The notes beneath the pieces were generated by a model. The model ran no database searches, was not told the DNA's origin, and saw nothing but the letters and a program-made list of their open reading frames with translations. A stretch of 64,000 nucleotides of DNA from Paenarthrobacter sp. JL.01a (lineage in GTDB: Bacteria > Actinomycetota > Actinomycetes > Actinomycetales > Micrococcaceae). Below, in pieces: positions 7,815 to 16,808 of the stretch. The DNA lies in NCBI RefSeq assembly GCF_025452095.1, contig NZ_CP104877.1:3906001-3970000 (forward strand), written 5' to 3'. Position 1 is the stretch's first letter. The number at the start of each line of letters is the position of its first letter. Both the position numbers and the translations under genes were made by a program.

Positions 7815-8894
7815 CTATTTGTCTTTCTTGGAGTCTTCGCCGTGGGTTTCGCGGAGTTCCTCGCCACGGCTGACCAACTCTTCTTCCTTCTTCTGCTGCT
7901 TCTCGCTGCGCTTGGTGTCCCGGGGAGGCAGCTGAAGGCTTTCCTCAGCCTTGATGCCGCCTTGGAGCTGCCGGCCGCGTTCCATCTCGGCGTCGAATTC
8001 GGCACCGAACAGCAGGGACATGTTCAGGATCCACAGCCACAGCAACATGATGATGACGCCGGCCAGCGCACCATAGGTCTTGTTGTAGTTGCTGAAGTTG
8101 GCCACATAGAAGCCGAAGCCCAGGGAAGCCAGGGCGAAAATCACGAGCGCGATCAGCGAGCCCATGCTCATCCAACGGAACTTGGGCTGCTTGACGTTGG
8201 GAGTGAAGTAGTAAAGGACGGCGATGATGGCCACCACGATCACGATGAGGACCGGCCACTTGGCGATGTTCCACACGGTGACGAAAGCTTCGGAGAGGCC
8301 GATGGCCCCGCCGATCGCCTCGGCTACGGGCCCGCTGAGGACCAGCATGGCCGCCACCAGGGCAGCACCCACCACGGCCACGACCGTTACGGCGAGCATC
8401 GTTCCGCGCAGCTTCACGAGTCCGCGGCCTTCGTCCACTTCGTAGACCCGGTTCATCGCCCGGCTGAAGGCGGTGACATAGCCCGAGGCGGACCAGAGAG
8501 CCGCCAGGACACCGAAAACCAAGGCGAAGCCCGCAGCGTTGGATCGGGTGAGCTCCTCGATTGGTTGGCGCATGGCCTCCACACCAGGTCCTGGCGCGAA
8601 TTGCTGGACGATATCGAGGATGGCTGAGGTGGTCTTGCCCGCATCGCCAAAGAGTCCCAGGACCGACACCAGGGCCAAGAGCGCCGGGAAGAGCGACAAA
8701 ACAGCGTAGTACGTCAGACCTGCGGCGGCATCGGGGCACTGGTCCTTGCTGAACTCGCTGAGCGTGCGCTTGGCGATGTAGGTCCACGTAGGCTTGACGA
8801 GGTCGTTGGGACTATCCGGCTTACTGGAATCTTCCGGCGAAGGCGCGGTCTGCGCTTTGGTTGTACTTTTGTGGGCTGAGTCTTGTGTAGTCAT
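7815..8894 (-). CDS. YihY/BrkB-family inner membrane protein
   Basis: A 359-residue integral membrane protein. Residues 1-40 are a Ser/Thr/Lys-rich cytoplasmic tail. The family signature CPDAAAGLTYYAVLSLFPALLAL follows near residue 54, then further membrane segments (FALVFGVLAALWSASGYVTAF; TMLAVTVVAVVGAALVAAML; VLIVIVVAIIAVLYYFTPNV; LIALVIFALASLGFGFYVANF; GVIIMLLWLWILNMSLLFGAEFD). The C-terminus is a charged Lys/Glu-rich tail predicted to be cytoplasmic. The name 'ribonuclease BN' attached to this family is historical; the true function is poorly defined. It heads a probable operon with the small ORF and possibly the globin. Confidence 0.9.
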   Translation of the reverse strand: MTTQDSAHKSTTKAQTAPSPEDSSKPDSPNDLVKPTWTYIAKRTLSEFSKDQCPDAAAGLTYYAVLSLFPALLALVSVLGLFGDAGKTTSAILDIVQQFAPGPGVEAMRQPIEELTRSNAAGFALVFGVLAALWSASGYVTAFSRAMNRVYEVDEGRGLVKLRGTMLAVTVVAVVGAALVAAMLVLSGPVAEAIGGAIGLSEAFVTVWNIAKWPVLIVIVVAIIAVLYYFTPNVKQPKFRWMSMGSLIALVIFALASLGFGFYVANFSNYNKTYGALAGVIIMLLWLWILNMSLLFGAEFDAEMERGRQLQGGIKAEESLQLPPRDTKRSEKQQKKEEELVSRGEELRETHGEDSKKDK

Positions 8895-8994
8895 GAGGCA
8901 CTCGTCCGTGGGTAGTTTGCGCGAACAGCTGACTCCTCAATACTAAGCATACTGATGAAAACTCCGGAAGAAGCCCGCCTAAATTCCCTGTACT

Positions 8995-10200
8995 TCAGGC
9001 CAATTTGCTCGCCAACAGAAACTCGAAAGGCGACTCGATAACAGAGCGGATCACCTGGCCGGCGGCACCCAGGAGCGTGCCGGAATGCTCCAGCCCGGAC
9101 ACCGTGAGGTTTTCCGGAGCCAGGAGCCCGGGCGCATGCCGTTCCAGGCTGGCCAGGAGGGAGGGCCTGAGCCACTCGCCAAGAACAGCGAAATGCCCGC
9201 CGAGGACCACGGCTTCAATATCCATCAACCGCGCGGCCGAGGTGAGCGCAACGCCCAGGTAGCGACCGGCGTCGTGAACTGCCGCGGTGGCCCTGGGCTC
9301 ATGGGCGGCCAAGGCCGCCAGCAACATGTCGGTCCGCTCACCCAGTGCGCCCGCGGCAATCCCTGCCGCTTCGAAAATGGCTTCCTGGCCGGCAAAAGTC
9401 TCAAGGCAACCCGCTCCGCCGCACGAGCATGCAGGGCCCTCGGGGTGCACCACAATATGCCCCAGCTCGCCCGCCGATCCCCCTGGTCCGGTGTACAGCT
9501 CGGAGCCAATGATGACGCCACCACCGACACCGACCTCGCCCGAGACGTACAGGAAGTCAGTTGGCCCTCCGCCATACCAGAGCTCGCCGAGGGCTGCGCT
9601 GTTGGCCTCGTTGGAGAGCTTGACGCCAAGCGGTGCCCCCTCGAGCAGGGACCGGGGATGCAACTTCTCGTTTTCCCAATAAAGGTTGGGGGCGGACAGC
9701 ACGACGTCATTCCTTTCGTCCACCAGCCCAGGAACGGCCAGCCCCCCGCCCAGGATGGCAATGTCCTCGGCGGCTGCCGCAGCCTTCGCTTCTGCGGCCA
9801 AAACAGCCAGCTGGTCCATGACCTGTGCGGGAGGCACTCCACGGTTCCGCGACTCAACGGCAGAATGGAATCGAAGGTTTCCCGCGAGGTCCACCAGGCC
9901 CACGGCCAGATAGTCCACGTTAATTTCCATGCCCACTACGCCCCGGCGGGAGTTCAGCTCCAGGCCCTGGCCGGGCCGCCCGCGCTCTCCGTCGCGATAC
10001 AGGCCAACTTCGGACACCAGGCCCGATTCGACCAGGTCCGCCACAAGACTGGAAACCGCAGCCTTGGTCAGGCCGGTGCCGGCGGCGAGCTGGGCGCGGC
10101 TGGGCTTGGCATCCACTGTTTTGGCGATCGAGTCCAGCACCAGCGAGAGATTTCGACGGCGGACGTCACCCACGCGTCCGGGCGCAGTTGGCTCATTCAT
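8995..10200 (-). CDS. xylR: ROK-family repressor, XylR-like
   Basis: A 401-residue ROK transcription factor. Residues 20-70 form a winged helix-turn-helix (LAAGTGLTKAAVSSLVADLVESGLV). The ROK sugar-kinase-like part follows with GVGGGVIIGSELYTGPGGSAGELGH and the zinc motif ACSCGGAGCLE, which keeps its three cysteines. It is divergent from xylA, as in Bacillus and many actinobacteria where XylR represses xylAB and xylose relieves it. The inverted repeat at 10272-10290, overlapping the xylA promoter, is the likely operator. The gene symbol rests on context as well as family. Confidence 0.88.
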   Translation of the reverse strand: MNEPTAPGRVGDVRRRNLSLVLDSIAKTVDAKPSRAQLAAGTGLTKAAVSSLVADLVESGLVSEVGLYRDGERGRPGQGLELNSRRGVVGMEINVDYLAVGLVDLAGNLRFHSAVESRNRGVPPAQVMDQLAVLAAEAKAAAAAEDIAILGGGLAVPGLVDERNDVVLSAPNLYWENEKLHPRSLLEGAPLGVKLSNEANSAALGELWYGGGPTDFLYVSGEVGVGGGVIIGSELYTGPGGSAGELGHIVVHPEGPACSCGGAGCLETFAGQEAIFEAAGIAAGALGERTDMLLAALAAHEPRATAAVHDAGRYLGVALTSAARLMDIEAVVLGGHFAVLGEWLRPSLLASLERHAPGLLAPENLTVSGLEHSGTLLGAAGQVIRSVIESPFEFLLASKLA

Positions 10201-10245
10201 CAGCAGGGACCTCCTCGCGGATTCAAAATTTCTTGCGGACTTTCA

Positions 10246-10275
10246 TTGACCATGATCCATCATGGCCCATATAGT
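10246..10275 (+). promoter_or_regulatory. xylA promoter
   Basis: TTGACC at 10246-10251 is followed after 18 bp by TATAGT at 10270-10275. This is a good sigma-70-type match, about 70 bp before the xylA start codon. Its -10 box lies inside the proposed XylR operator. Confidence 0.6.
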
Positions 10276-10290
10276 TCAGATTGAAAACTA
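10272..10290. promoter_or_regulatory. Candidate XylR operator
   Basis: TAGTT-CAGATTGAA-AACTA is an inverted repeat with TAGTT/AACTA ends, close to the AGTTT...AAACT pattern known for ROK-type XylR sites. It covers the -10 region of the xylA promoter, consistent with repression. Confidence 0.6.
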
Positions 10291-10341
10291 ATTGGAGTGA
10301 TGTTTTTCACCTCTTTCCCGTTGCCTTGCAAAGGAGCAATC

Positions 10342-11529
10342 ATGACCCCGCAGCCCACCCCTGCAGACAAGTTCACTTTCGGTCTCTGGACGGTCGGTTG
10401 GACCGGCGCCGACCCCTTCGGCGTGGCAACCCGCCAGGCTTTGGACCCTGTTGAAGCAGTCCACAAACTGAGCGAACTCGGCGCATACGGCATCACCTTC
10501 CACGACAACGACCTCATTCCTTTCGATGCGAGCGCCTCCGAGCGCGAACTCATCCTGAAGAACTTCAAGGCGGCGTTGGCTGAGACCGGCCTGAAGACGC
10601 CCATGGTCACCACCAACCTCTTCAGCCACCCGGTCTTCAAGGACGGCGGGTTCACCTCCAACGACCGCTCCATCCGGCGCTTCGCACTGAGCAAGATCCT
10701 GCGCAACATCGACCTCGCGGCTGAACTTGGTGCCGAGACCTTCGTCATGTGGGGCGGCCGTGAAGGCAGCGAGTACGACGGATCCAAGGACCTGGCAGCG
10801 GCACTGGACCGCATGAAGGAAGGCGTTGACACCGCCGCGGGGTACATCAAGGAGAAGGGCTACGGCCTGCGGATCGCCCTGGAACCCAAGCCAAACGAGC
10901 CGCGCGGCGACATCTTCCTCCCCACCGTGGGACACGGCCTGGCCTTCATCGCCCAGCTGGAGCACGGCGACATCGTTGGCCTCAACCCGGAAACGGGCCA
11001 CGAGCAGATGGCCGGACTGAACTTCACCCACGGCATCGCCCAGGCACTGTGGGCCGGCAAGCTCTTCCACATCGACCTCAACGGCCAGCGTGGCATCAAG
11101 TACGACCAAGACCTCGTCTTCGGCCACGGCGACCTTACCAGCGCCTTCTTCACCGTGGACCTCCTGGAAAACGGCTTCCCCAACGGTGGTCCCAAGTACA
11201 CCGGCCCGCGCCACTTCGACTACAAGCCCTCCCGCACCGATGGCTACGACGGCGTCTGGGAATCGGCCAAGTCCAACATGTCCATGTACCTGCTGCTCAA
11301 GGAACGTGCCCTGGCCTTCCGCGCGGATCCCGAAGTACAGGAAGCCCTGGCAACCTCGGGCGTGTTCGAACTCGGCGAAAGCACCCTGGCTGCCGGCGAA
11401 ACCACCGCTGACCTGCTGGCTGACGCCAGCGCCTTCGACACGTTCGACGCCGACAAGGCAGCTGAGCGCTCATTCGCCTTCATCCGCCTCAACCAGCTGG
11501 CCATCGAGCACCTCCTCGGCGCCCGCTGA
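10342..11529 (+). CDS. xylA: Xylose isomerase
   Basis: A 395-residue type-I (actinobacterial) xylose isomerase converting D-xylose to D-xylulose in the cytoplasm. The ATG at 10342 follows AAGGAG and opens [22 protein letters not shown]. Catalytic landmarks are HDNDLIPF (His and Asp of the proton relay), [11 protein letters not shown] (metal-binding Glu and catalytic Lys), [11 protein letters not shown] and [19 protein letters not shown] (metal-binding Asp). It is followed 86 bp later by xylB with a perfect hairpin between them, and is divergent from the ROK repressor. Confidence 0.97.
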   Translation: MTPQPTPADKFTFGLWTVGWTGADPFGVATRQALDPVEAVHKLSELGAYGITFHDNDLIPFDASASERELILKNFKAALAETGLKTPMVTTNLFSHPVFKDGGFTSNDRSIRRFALSKILRNIDLAAELGAETFVMWGGREGSEYDGSKDLAAALDRMKEGVDTAAGYIKEKGYGLRIALEPKPNEPRGDIFLPTVGHGLAFIAQLEHGDIVGLNPETGHEQMAGLNFTHGIAQALWAGKLFHIDLNGQRGIKYDQDLVFGHGDLTSAFFTVDLLENGFPNGGPKYTGPRHFDYKPSRTDGYDGVWESAKSNMSMYLLLKERALAFRADPEVQEALATSGVFELGESTLAAGETTADLLADASAFDTFDADKAAERSFAFIRLNQLAIEHLLGAR

Positions 11530-11554
11530 CCCACTCCCAACACCGCAAACCCGC

Positions 11555-11593
11555 CGCCGGGCCTGCCCTTGGATATCCCAGGCAGGCCCGGCG
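11555..11593 (+). terminator. Intercistronic xylA-xylB hairpin
   Basis: CGCCGGGCCTGCC (11555-11567) pairs perfectly with GGCAGGCCCGGCG (11581-11593) around a 13-nt loop. No U-tract follows and xylB starts 23 bases later with its own Shine-Dalgarno. The structure may protect the xylA mRNA end or attenuate xylB rather than fully terminate. Confidence 0.6.
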
Positions 11594-11615
11594 CGGTTCT
11601 CCAAAGGAACAACGC

Positions 11616-13046
11616 ATGCCTCTCGTAGCCGGGATCGACAGCTCCACCCAGTCCTGCAAAGTGGTCATCCGGGATTCAGCCACCGGTGCCTTGGTGCGCC
11701 AGGGCCGGGCCTCCCATCCGGAGGGTACCGAAATCCACCCGGATCACTGGTGGACCGCCTTGCAGGAAGCAATCGAAGCAGCGGGCGGGCTCGACGACGT
11801 CGATGCCGTCTCCGTCGGCGGGCAGCAGCACGGAATGGTGTGCCTCGACGAAACCGGCAACGTGGTCCGCCCTGCCCTGCTGTGGAACGATACCCGCTCC
11901 GCGCAGGACGCTGAGGAGCTGATTCTCGACGCCGGACATGGTGATCCCGTAGCGGGAGCCGGGTATTGGGCGGGCAGCACGGGCACAGTTCCAGTGGCGT
12001 CCCTGACGGCCACCAAACTGCGCTGGCTCGCCCGGAACGAGCCCGAAAATGCGCAAAGGACGGCCGCAGTGTGTCTCCCCCATGATTGGCTGTCCTGGCG
12101 GCTGGCCGGTCATGGCCCGGGAACAGGCCCGGCGTCCTTGGAGCTCCTGCGTACGGATCGCTCGGATGCTTCGGGCACTGGCTACTTTTCGGCAACCGCC
12201 GGCGAGTATCTTCCGGATGTACTGGAGAGCACCCTCAGGCACGTCCCACTCCTGCCCGGAGTCGTTGGGCCGCTGGAGACCGCAGGCAAAACCCCTGCCG
12301 GTGCATTGATCGGACCCGGCGCGGGCGACAACGCAGCCGCAGGTCTGGGCGTGAGTGCCGGCGTCGGGGATGTCGTAATCTCCATAGGAACGTCCGGAAC
12401 TGTATTCGCGGTCTCCGACACTCCCGCCAAGGATCCAAGCGGACTGGTGGCGGGCTTTGCCGACGCCACAGGCAACTACCTCCCACTGGCCTGCACGCTC
12501 AACGCCACGCGGATCTTCGATGCCACAGCTGCATTGCTCGACGTGAGCCTGAACGAGCTGGGTACTTTGGCGCTGTCTGCGCCGGAAGGCGCCGGGGGCT
12601 TGACGCTGGTCCCCTATTTTGAAGGCGAGCGGACCCCCAATCTGCCCGGGGCCACCGGCTCCCTTCATGGGCTGACCCTCTCCAACTACACTCCCGCCAA
12701 CCTGGCGCGGGCGGCGATAGAGGGAGTTGTGTGTTCACTCGCTGACGGCTTGGCAGCCCTCCAGGCCCAAGGTGTAGACGCCCGGCGCATCATCCTGGTT
12801 GGTGGGGGCGCTCAATCCGAGGCTGTTCAACAAGTGGCTGCCTCCGCGTTCGGACTGCCGGTCTTTGTTCCGAAGCCCGGAGAATACGTGGCTGACGGCG
12901 CAGCACGGCAAGCGGCCGGCGTCCTCACGGGCCAGTTGCCCGAATGGCCTGTGGACGGCCTTACCGTGGACCACGCTGATCCGAAAGGGGTGTCGCCCTT
13001 CCTGGAGAGGTACCGCCATTACGCCGCCAAGGCAGCCATCGGCTGA
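11616..13046 (+). CDS. xylB: Xylulokinase
   Basis: A 476-residue FGGY-family kinase that phosphorylates D-xylulose to xylulose 5-phosphate. The start follows AAAGGAAC. Domain I opens with [17 protein letters not shown] (ATP phosphate loop) and contains [12 protein letters not shown], the xylulokinase substrate-site motif. Domain II has [11 protein letters not shown] with the catalytic Asp, [11 protein letters not shown], and [18 protein letters not shown] near the C-terminus. The length is normal for actinobacterial XylB. It is second in the xylA-xylB operon. Confidence 0.95.
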   Translation: MPLVAGIDSSTQSCKVVIRDSATGALVRQGRASHPEGTEIHPDHWWTALQEAIEAAGGLDDVDAVSVGGQQHGMVCLDETGNVVRPALLWNDTRSAQDAEELILDAGHGDPVAGAGYWAGSTGTVPVASLTATKLRWLARNEPENAQRTAAVCLPHDWLSWRLAGHGPGTGPASLELLRTDRSDASGTGYFSATAGEYLPDVLESTLRHVPLLPGVVGPLETAGKTPAGALIGPGAGDNAAAGLGVSAGVGDVVISIGTSGTVFAVSDTPAKDPSGLVAGFADATGNYLPLACTLNATRIFDATAALLDVSLNELGTLALSAPEGAGGLTLVPYFEGERTPNLPGATGSLHGLTLSNYTPANLARAAIEGVVCSLADGLAALQAQGVDARRIILVGGGAQSEAVQQVAASAFGLPVFVPKPGEYVADGAARQAAGVLTGQLPEWPVDGLTVDHADPKGVSPFLERYRHYAAKAAIG

Positions 13047-13076
13047 TCGCGGCTCCCGGTGCTCTATCGTGACAGG

Positions 13077-14102
13077 GTGAGCTCAGAACAATCTGCATCA
13101 GCCCGGCCTCCCGTCATGGAGGACGTCGCCCGTGTGGCAGGTGTTTCCCACCAGACTGTCTCCCGGGTCCTGAACAACCACCCCAACGTGAGTTCCAAAA
13201 CCCGCGAACGGGTAGAGCAGGCCATCACCGAGTTGGGCTACCGCCGCAACACAGCTGCCCGCAGCCTGGTGACCCGGCGGTCCCAGACCATCGGGGTGCT
13301 GGGCAGCGAACTTGCCCAATACGGGCCATCACACACCCTCCTCGGGGTGCAGCAGGCAGCCCGGGATGCGGGCTACTTCGTCAGCGTGGCCGGCCTTCGG
13401 GAGGTCACTCCCGAGACCATCAAGGATGCGCTGGCACACTTCATGGACCAGGGCGTGGACGGCATTGTGGTGACGGTTCCACATCCGGGCACATTCGAGG
13501 TCCTCAAGGATGTCACTTCCCAGGTTCCGCTGGTCGCTGTGGGCTCCGTGGGCGATGAGGAACTCGCCGGTGCCACCGTTGACCAGCGGCAGGGGGCCCG
13601 GCTCGCCGTCGAGCACTTGCTGGATCTTGGGCACCGGCGGATCGGACATCTTTCGGGCCCCTCCAACTGGATCGACGCCGCGGCCCGCATCGACGGCTGG
13701 CGTGACGCCCTGGATGCGGCCGGTATTGAGCCGGGAACCTTGATCGAAGGGGACTGGAGCGCCGAATGCGGCTACCGGGAGGGCCTGAAAATTGCCGCTG
13801 AGCGGGCCGTCACCGCACTGTTCGTGGCCAACGACCAGATGGCACTGGGCGTATTACGCGCTTTCCATGAAGCCGGGGTGCAGGTTCCCGGTGACATCAG
13901 CCTGGTGGGTTTCGATGACCAGCCCGAGTCGGCGTACTTCATCCCGCCGTTGACCACGGTGGCCCAGGACTTCGAAGAACTCGGCCAACGGTGCATCGGA
14001 TTGTTGCTGGACCGCATCGAAAGCGGCAGCACCGGCACGGCGGCTACCGTGAATCCGCGGCTCGTGGTCCGTTCCACCACCGCCCCGCCCCCAACTAAGT
14101 AG
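13077..14102 (+). CDS. LacI-family regulator, probable arabinose repressor
   Basis: A 341-residue LacI/GalR protein from the GTG at 13077. An alternative ATG at 13116 would start exactly at the helix-turn-helix (MEDVARVAGVSHQTVSRVLN). The sensor domain carries QTIGVLGSELAQYGPSH, RRIGHLSGPSNWIDAAARIDGW and VPGDISLVGFDDQPESAYF. It lies on the same strand between xylB and araB and just upstream of a LacI operator that overlaps the araB promoter, so control of the arabinose operon is the best reading. A role on the xylose genes cannot be excluded. Confidence 0.85.
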   Translation: MSSEQSASARPPVMEDVARVAGVSHQTVSRVLNNHPNVSSKTRERVEQAITELGYRRNTAARSLVTRRSQTIGVLGSELAQYGPSHTLLGVQQAARDAGYFVSVAGLREVTPETIKDALAHFMDQGVDGIVVTVPHPGTFEVLKDVTSQVPLVAVGSVGDEELAGATVDQRQGARLAVEHLLDLGHRRIGHLSGPSNWIDAAARIDGWRDALDAAGIEPGTLIEGDWSAECGYREGLKIAAERAVTALFVANDQMALGVLRAFHEAGVQVPGDISLVGFDDQPESAYFIPPLTTVAQDFEELGQRCIGLLLDRIESGSTGTAATVNPRLVVRSTTAPPPTK

Positions 14103-14108
14103 CAGCAG

Positions 14109-14136
14109 ATGTCGTATTGAGTTCCCAATACGACAT
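14109..14136 (+). terminator. Hairpin after the lacI-type gene
   Basis: ATGTCGTATTG (14109-14119) and CAATACGACAT (14126-14136) form a perfect 11-bp stem with a 6-nt loop, six bases after the stop codon. It probably ends the regulator transcript before the araB promoter, although no T-run follows. Confidence 0.55.
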
Positions 14137-14206
14137 GAACTGCGACCTACATGGGGGTGTTGGGGGCCACCCTCCGTCTTGAGCACCGCTTCGCCCTGAG
14201 CGGCTC

Positions 14207-14236
14207 TTGACATCAATGTTGTGAGCGCTAACAATT
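14207..14236 (+). promoter_or_regulatory. araB promoter with overlapping LacI operator
   Basis: TTGACA at 14207-14212 is a perfect -35 box; AACAAT at 14230-14235, after 17 bp, is the -10 candidate. The operator TGTTGTGAGC-GCTAACAATT (14217-14236) fills the spacer and -10 region, with half sites related to the lac operator. A bound repressor would exclude RNA polymerase. The regulator is presumably the LacI protein encoded immediately upstream. Confidence 0.78.
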
Positions 14237-14307
14237 GCATCAGACGTTCTTCACTTTCCACCCCGACCCCCGGCAATGAGGCCTTGGCCAGCCGGATGGA
14301 GACACCC

Positions 14308-16050
14308 ATGAATACCTCAGAAAACCTCCCGCTCGACGAGCAGTTCGTCATCGGCGTGGACTACGGCACATTGTCCGGGCGCGCCGTCGTGGTGCGCGTC
14401 TCGGATGGCGCCGAGATCGGCAGCGGCGTGTTCGAGTACCCCCACGCAGTTGTTTCGGACCGCCTCCCCACGAGCGGGCAACGCCTCCCCGCCGACTGGG
14501 CCCTTCAGGTCCCGAACGACTACCGCGACGTCCTGCGCAATGCTGTACCGGCCGCCGTCGCTGATGCCGGCATCAACCCGGAGAACGTGGTGGGTATCGC
14601 TACCGACTTCACCGCCTGCACCATGGTTCCGACGACGGCGGACGGCACACCGCTGAACGAACTGGAACGCTTCGCCGACCGGCCGCACGCGTTCGTGAAG
14701 CTGTGGCGCCACCACGCTGCGCAGCCGCAGGCTGACCGCATCAACCAGCTGGCAGAAGAGCGTGGCGAGTCCTGGCTGCCCCGATACGGCGGCCTGATCT
14801 CCTCCGAATGGGAATTCGCCAAGGGCCTGCAGCTTCTCGAGGAAGACCCCGAGGTCTACGCGGCGATGGAACACTGGGTGGAGGCGGCCGACTGGATCGT
14901 CTGGCAGCTCTGCGGAAGCTACGTCCGCAACGCCTGCACCGCCGGCTATAAGGGCATCTACCAGGACGGAAAATACCCCTCGGAGGATTTCCTGGCAGCC
15001 CTGAACCCTGACTTCAAGGACTTTGTCAGCAGCAAACTGGAACACACCATCGGGCGCCTGGGAGATGCTGCAGGCTACCTCACCGAAGAAGCCGCCGCTT
15101 GGACCGGACTCCCGGCCGGCATCGCCGTGGCGGTAGGCAACGTTGACGCCCACGTCAGCGCACCTGCCGCGAACGCCGTGGAACCCGGACAACTCGTCGC
15201 AATCATGGGCACCTCCACGTGCCATGTCATGAACGGTGACGTCCTGCGCGAAGTCCCCGGCATGTGCGGCGTGGTCGACGGCGGCATCGTGGCCGGCCTG
15301 TGGGGCTACGAAGCAGGCCAGTCCGGAGTGGGCGACATCTTTGGCTGGTTCACCAAAAACGGCGTGCCACCCGAATACCACCAAGCCGCCGCAGCCCAGG
15401 ACCAAAGCATCCACGAGTACCTCACGGAACTAGCGGAGAAGCAGGCCATCGGAGAGCACGGGCTGATCGCCCTTGACTGGCACTCGGGCAACCGCTCGGT
15501 GCTAGTGGATCACGAACTGTCCGGCGTTGTGGTGGGCCAGACCCTGGCAACCAAGCCCGAGGACATCTACCGGGCGCTGCTGGAGGCCACGGCGTTTGGA
15601 ACCCGGACCATTGTCGATGCCTTCCGCGATTCCGGCGTACCGGTCAAGGAGTTTATCGTGGCCGGGGGCCTGCTGAAGAACAAGTTCCTGATGCAGGTCT
15701 ACGCGGACATCACCGGCCTGCAGCTCTCCACCATCGGCTCGGAACAGGGTCCCGCACTGGGTTCGGCCATCCACGCCGCCGTTGCTGCCGGGAAGTACGC
15801 AGACATCCGCGAGGCCGCCGCTGCCATGGCGGCCGCGCCGGGTGCGGTTTATACCCCGGTCCCGGAGAACGTGGCCGCATACGAGGCCCTTTTCCAGGAA
15901 TACCGCACCCTTCATGACTACTTCGGCCGTGGAAGCAACAATGTGATGCACCGCCTCAAGTCCATCCAGCGCCAGGCGCAGGGCGCCGGCGGGGTGGCCG
16001 AACCGGCGTCGAACTCCTCCACCGACCAGGCTGAGCGGGTGTCCGCATGA
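14308..16050 (+). CDS. araB: Ribulokinase
   Basis: A 580-residue FGGY kinase phosphorylating L-ribulose. The ATG at 14308 has GGAG at 14298-14301 and precedes NTSENLPLDEQFVIGVDYGTLSGR; upstream in-frame codons run through the operator and are unlikely to be translated. ATP- and sugar-site motifs are VGIATDFTACTMVPT, SEWEFAKGLQLL, VGNVDAHVSAPAA (catalytic Asp), IMGTSTCHVM and AGGLLKNKFLMQVYADI. Length and motifs match AraB rather than the shorter xylulokinases. Its stop overlaps the araD start by four bases (ATGA), giving a tight araB-araD pair. Confidence 0.96.
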   Translation: MNTSENLPLDEQFVIGVDYGTLSGRAVVVRVSDGAEIGSGVFEYPHAVVSDRLPTSGQRLPADWALQVPNDYRDVLRNAVPAAVADAGINPENVVGIATDFTACTMVPTTADGTPLNELERFADRPHAFVKLWRHHAAQPQADRINQLAEERGESWLPRYGGLISSEWEFAKGLQLLEEDPEVYAAMEHWVEAADWIVWQLCGSYVRNACTAGYKGIYQDGKYPSEDFLAALNPDFKDFVSSKLEHTIGRLGDAAGYLTEEAAAWTGLPAGIAVAVGNVDAHVSAPAANAVEPGQLVAIMGTSTCHVMNGDVLREVPGMCGVVDGGIVAGLWGYEAGQSGVGDIFGWFTKNGVPPEYHQAAAAQDQSIHEYLTELAEKQAIGEHGLIALDWHSGNRSVLVDHELSGVVVGQTLATKPEDIYRALLEATAFGTRTIVDAFRDSGVPVKEFIVAGGLLKNKFLMQVYADITGLQLSTIGSEQGPALGSAIHAAVAAGKYADIREAAAAMAAAPGAVYTPVPENVAAYEALFQEYRTLHDYFGRGSNNVMHRLKSIQRQAQGAGGVAEPASNSSTDQAERVSA

Positions 16051-16754
16051 GCAACCTCCTGGACACCATCGCCAAGGTCCGCAAGGACGTCTGCGAACTC
16101 CATTCGGAACTGACGCGCTACGGGCTGGTGGTCTGGACGGCAGGCAACGTTTCCGGCCGCATTCCAGGTCATGACCTCATGGTCATCAAGCCCTCGGGTG
16201 TCTCCTACGACGACCTCACGCCCGAACTCATGGTGGTCACCGACCTGTACGGCACCCCGGTCCGGGGCATGAATACCGGCAGCAACGGCACCATCGACTG
16301 GGGCAACCCCGACCTCTCGCCGTCCTCGGATACCGCTGCGCACGCCTACGTGTACCGGCACATGCCCGAGGTCGGCGGGGTGGTGCACACCCACTCCACC
16401 TACGCCACCGCATGGGCGGCCCGGGGCGAGGAAATTCCCTGCGTGCTGACCATGATGGGCGACGAATTCGGCGGGCCCATCCCCATCGGTCCGTTTGCCT
16501 TGATCGGAGATGACTCCATCGGCCAAGGCATCGTGGAGACGTTGAAGGACTCCAACTCTCCGGCTGTCCTGATGCAGAACCACGGCCCGTTCACCATCGG
16601 CAAATCCGCCCGCGAGGCCGTTAAAGCCGCCGTGATGTGCGAGGAAGTGGCAAAGACTGTGCACGTCTCGCGCCAGCTCGGCGAGCCGCTTCCCATTGAC
16701 CAAGCCCAGATCGAGTCGCTCTACGACCGCTACCAGAACGTTTACGGCCGCTGA
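16047..16754 (+). CDS. araD: L-ribulose-5-phosphate 4-epimerase
   Basis: A 235-residue class II aldolase/adducin-family epimerase that makes D-xylulose 5-phosphate from L-ribulose 5-phosphate by retro-aldol chemistry. It contains LVVWTAGNVSGR and VIKPSGVSYDDL (phosphate site), the zinc ligands in VVHTHSTYATAWA, and the third His in MQNHGPFTIG. The length is close to that of the E. coli enzyme. It starts inside the araB stop and is followed 54 bp later by araA. Confidence 0.95.
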   Translation: MSNLLDTIAKVRKDVCELHSELTRYGLVVWTAGNVSGRIPGHDLMVIKPSGVSYDDLTPELMVVTDLYGTPVRGMNTGSNGTIDWGNPDLSPSSDTAAHAYVYRHMPEVGGVVHTHSTYATAWAARGEEIPCVLTMMGDEFGGPIPIGPFALIGDDSIGQGIVETLKDSNSPAVLMQNHGPFTIGKSAREAVKAAVMCEEVAKTVHVSRQLGEPLPIDQAQIESLYDRYQNVYGR

Positions 16755-16808
16755 GGCGGACCAACCAACCAGCCCGCCGCTTTTCAGCAAATACCCAGGA
16801 GCCTTCAA

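Noticed and set aside
7512..8627. 371-codon plus-strand frame opposite BrkB
   Set aside because: Asp/His-rich antisense frame; the minus strand encodes a clear BrkB protein with membrane helices.
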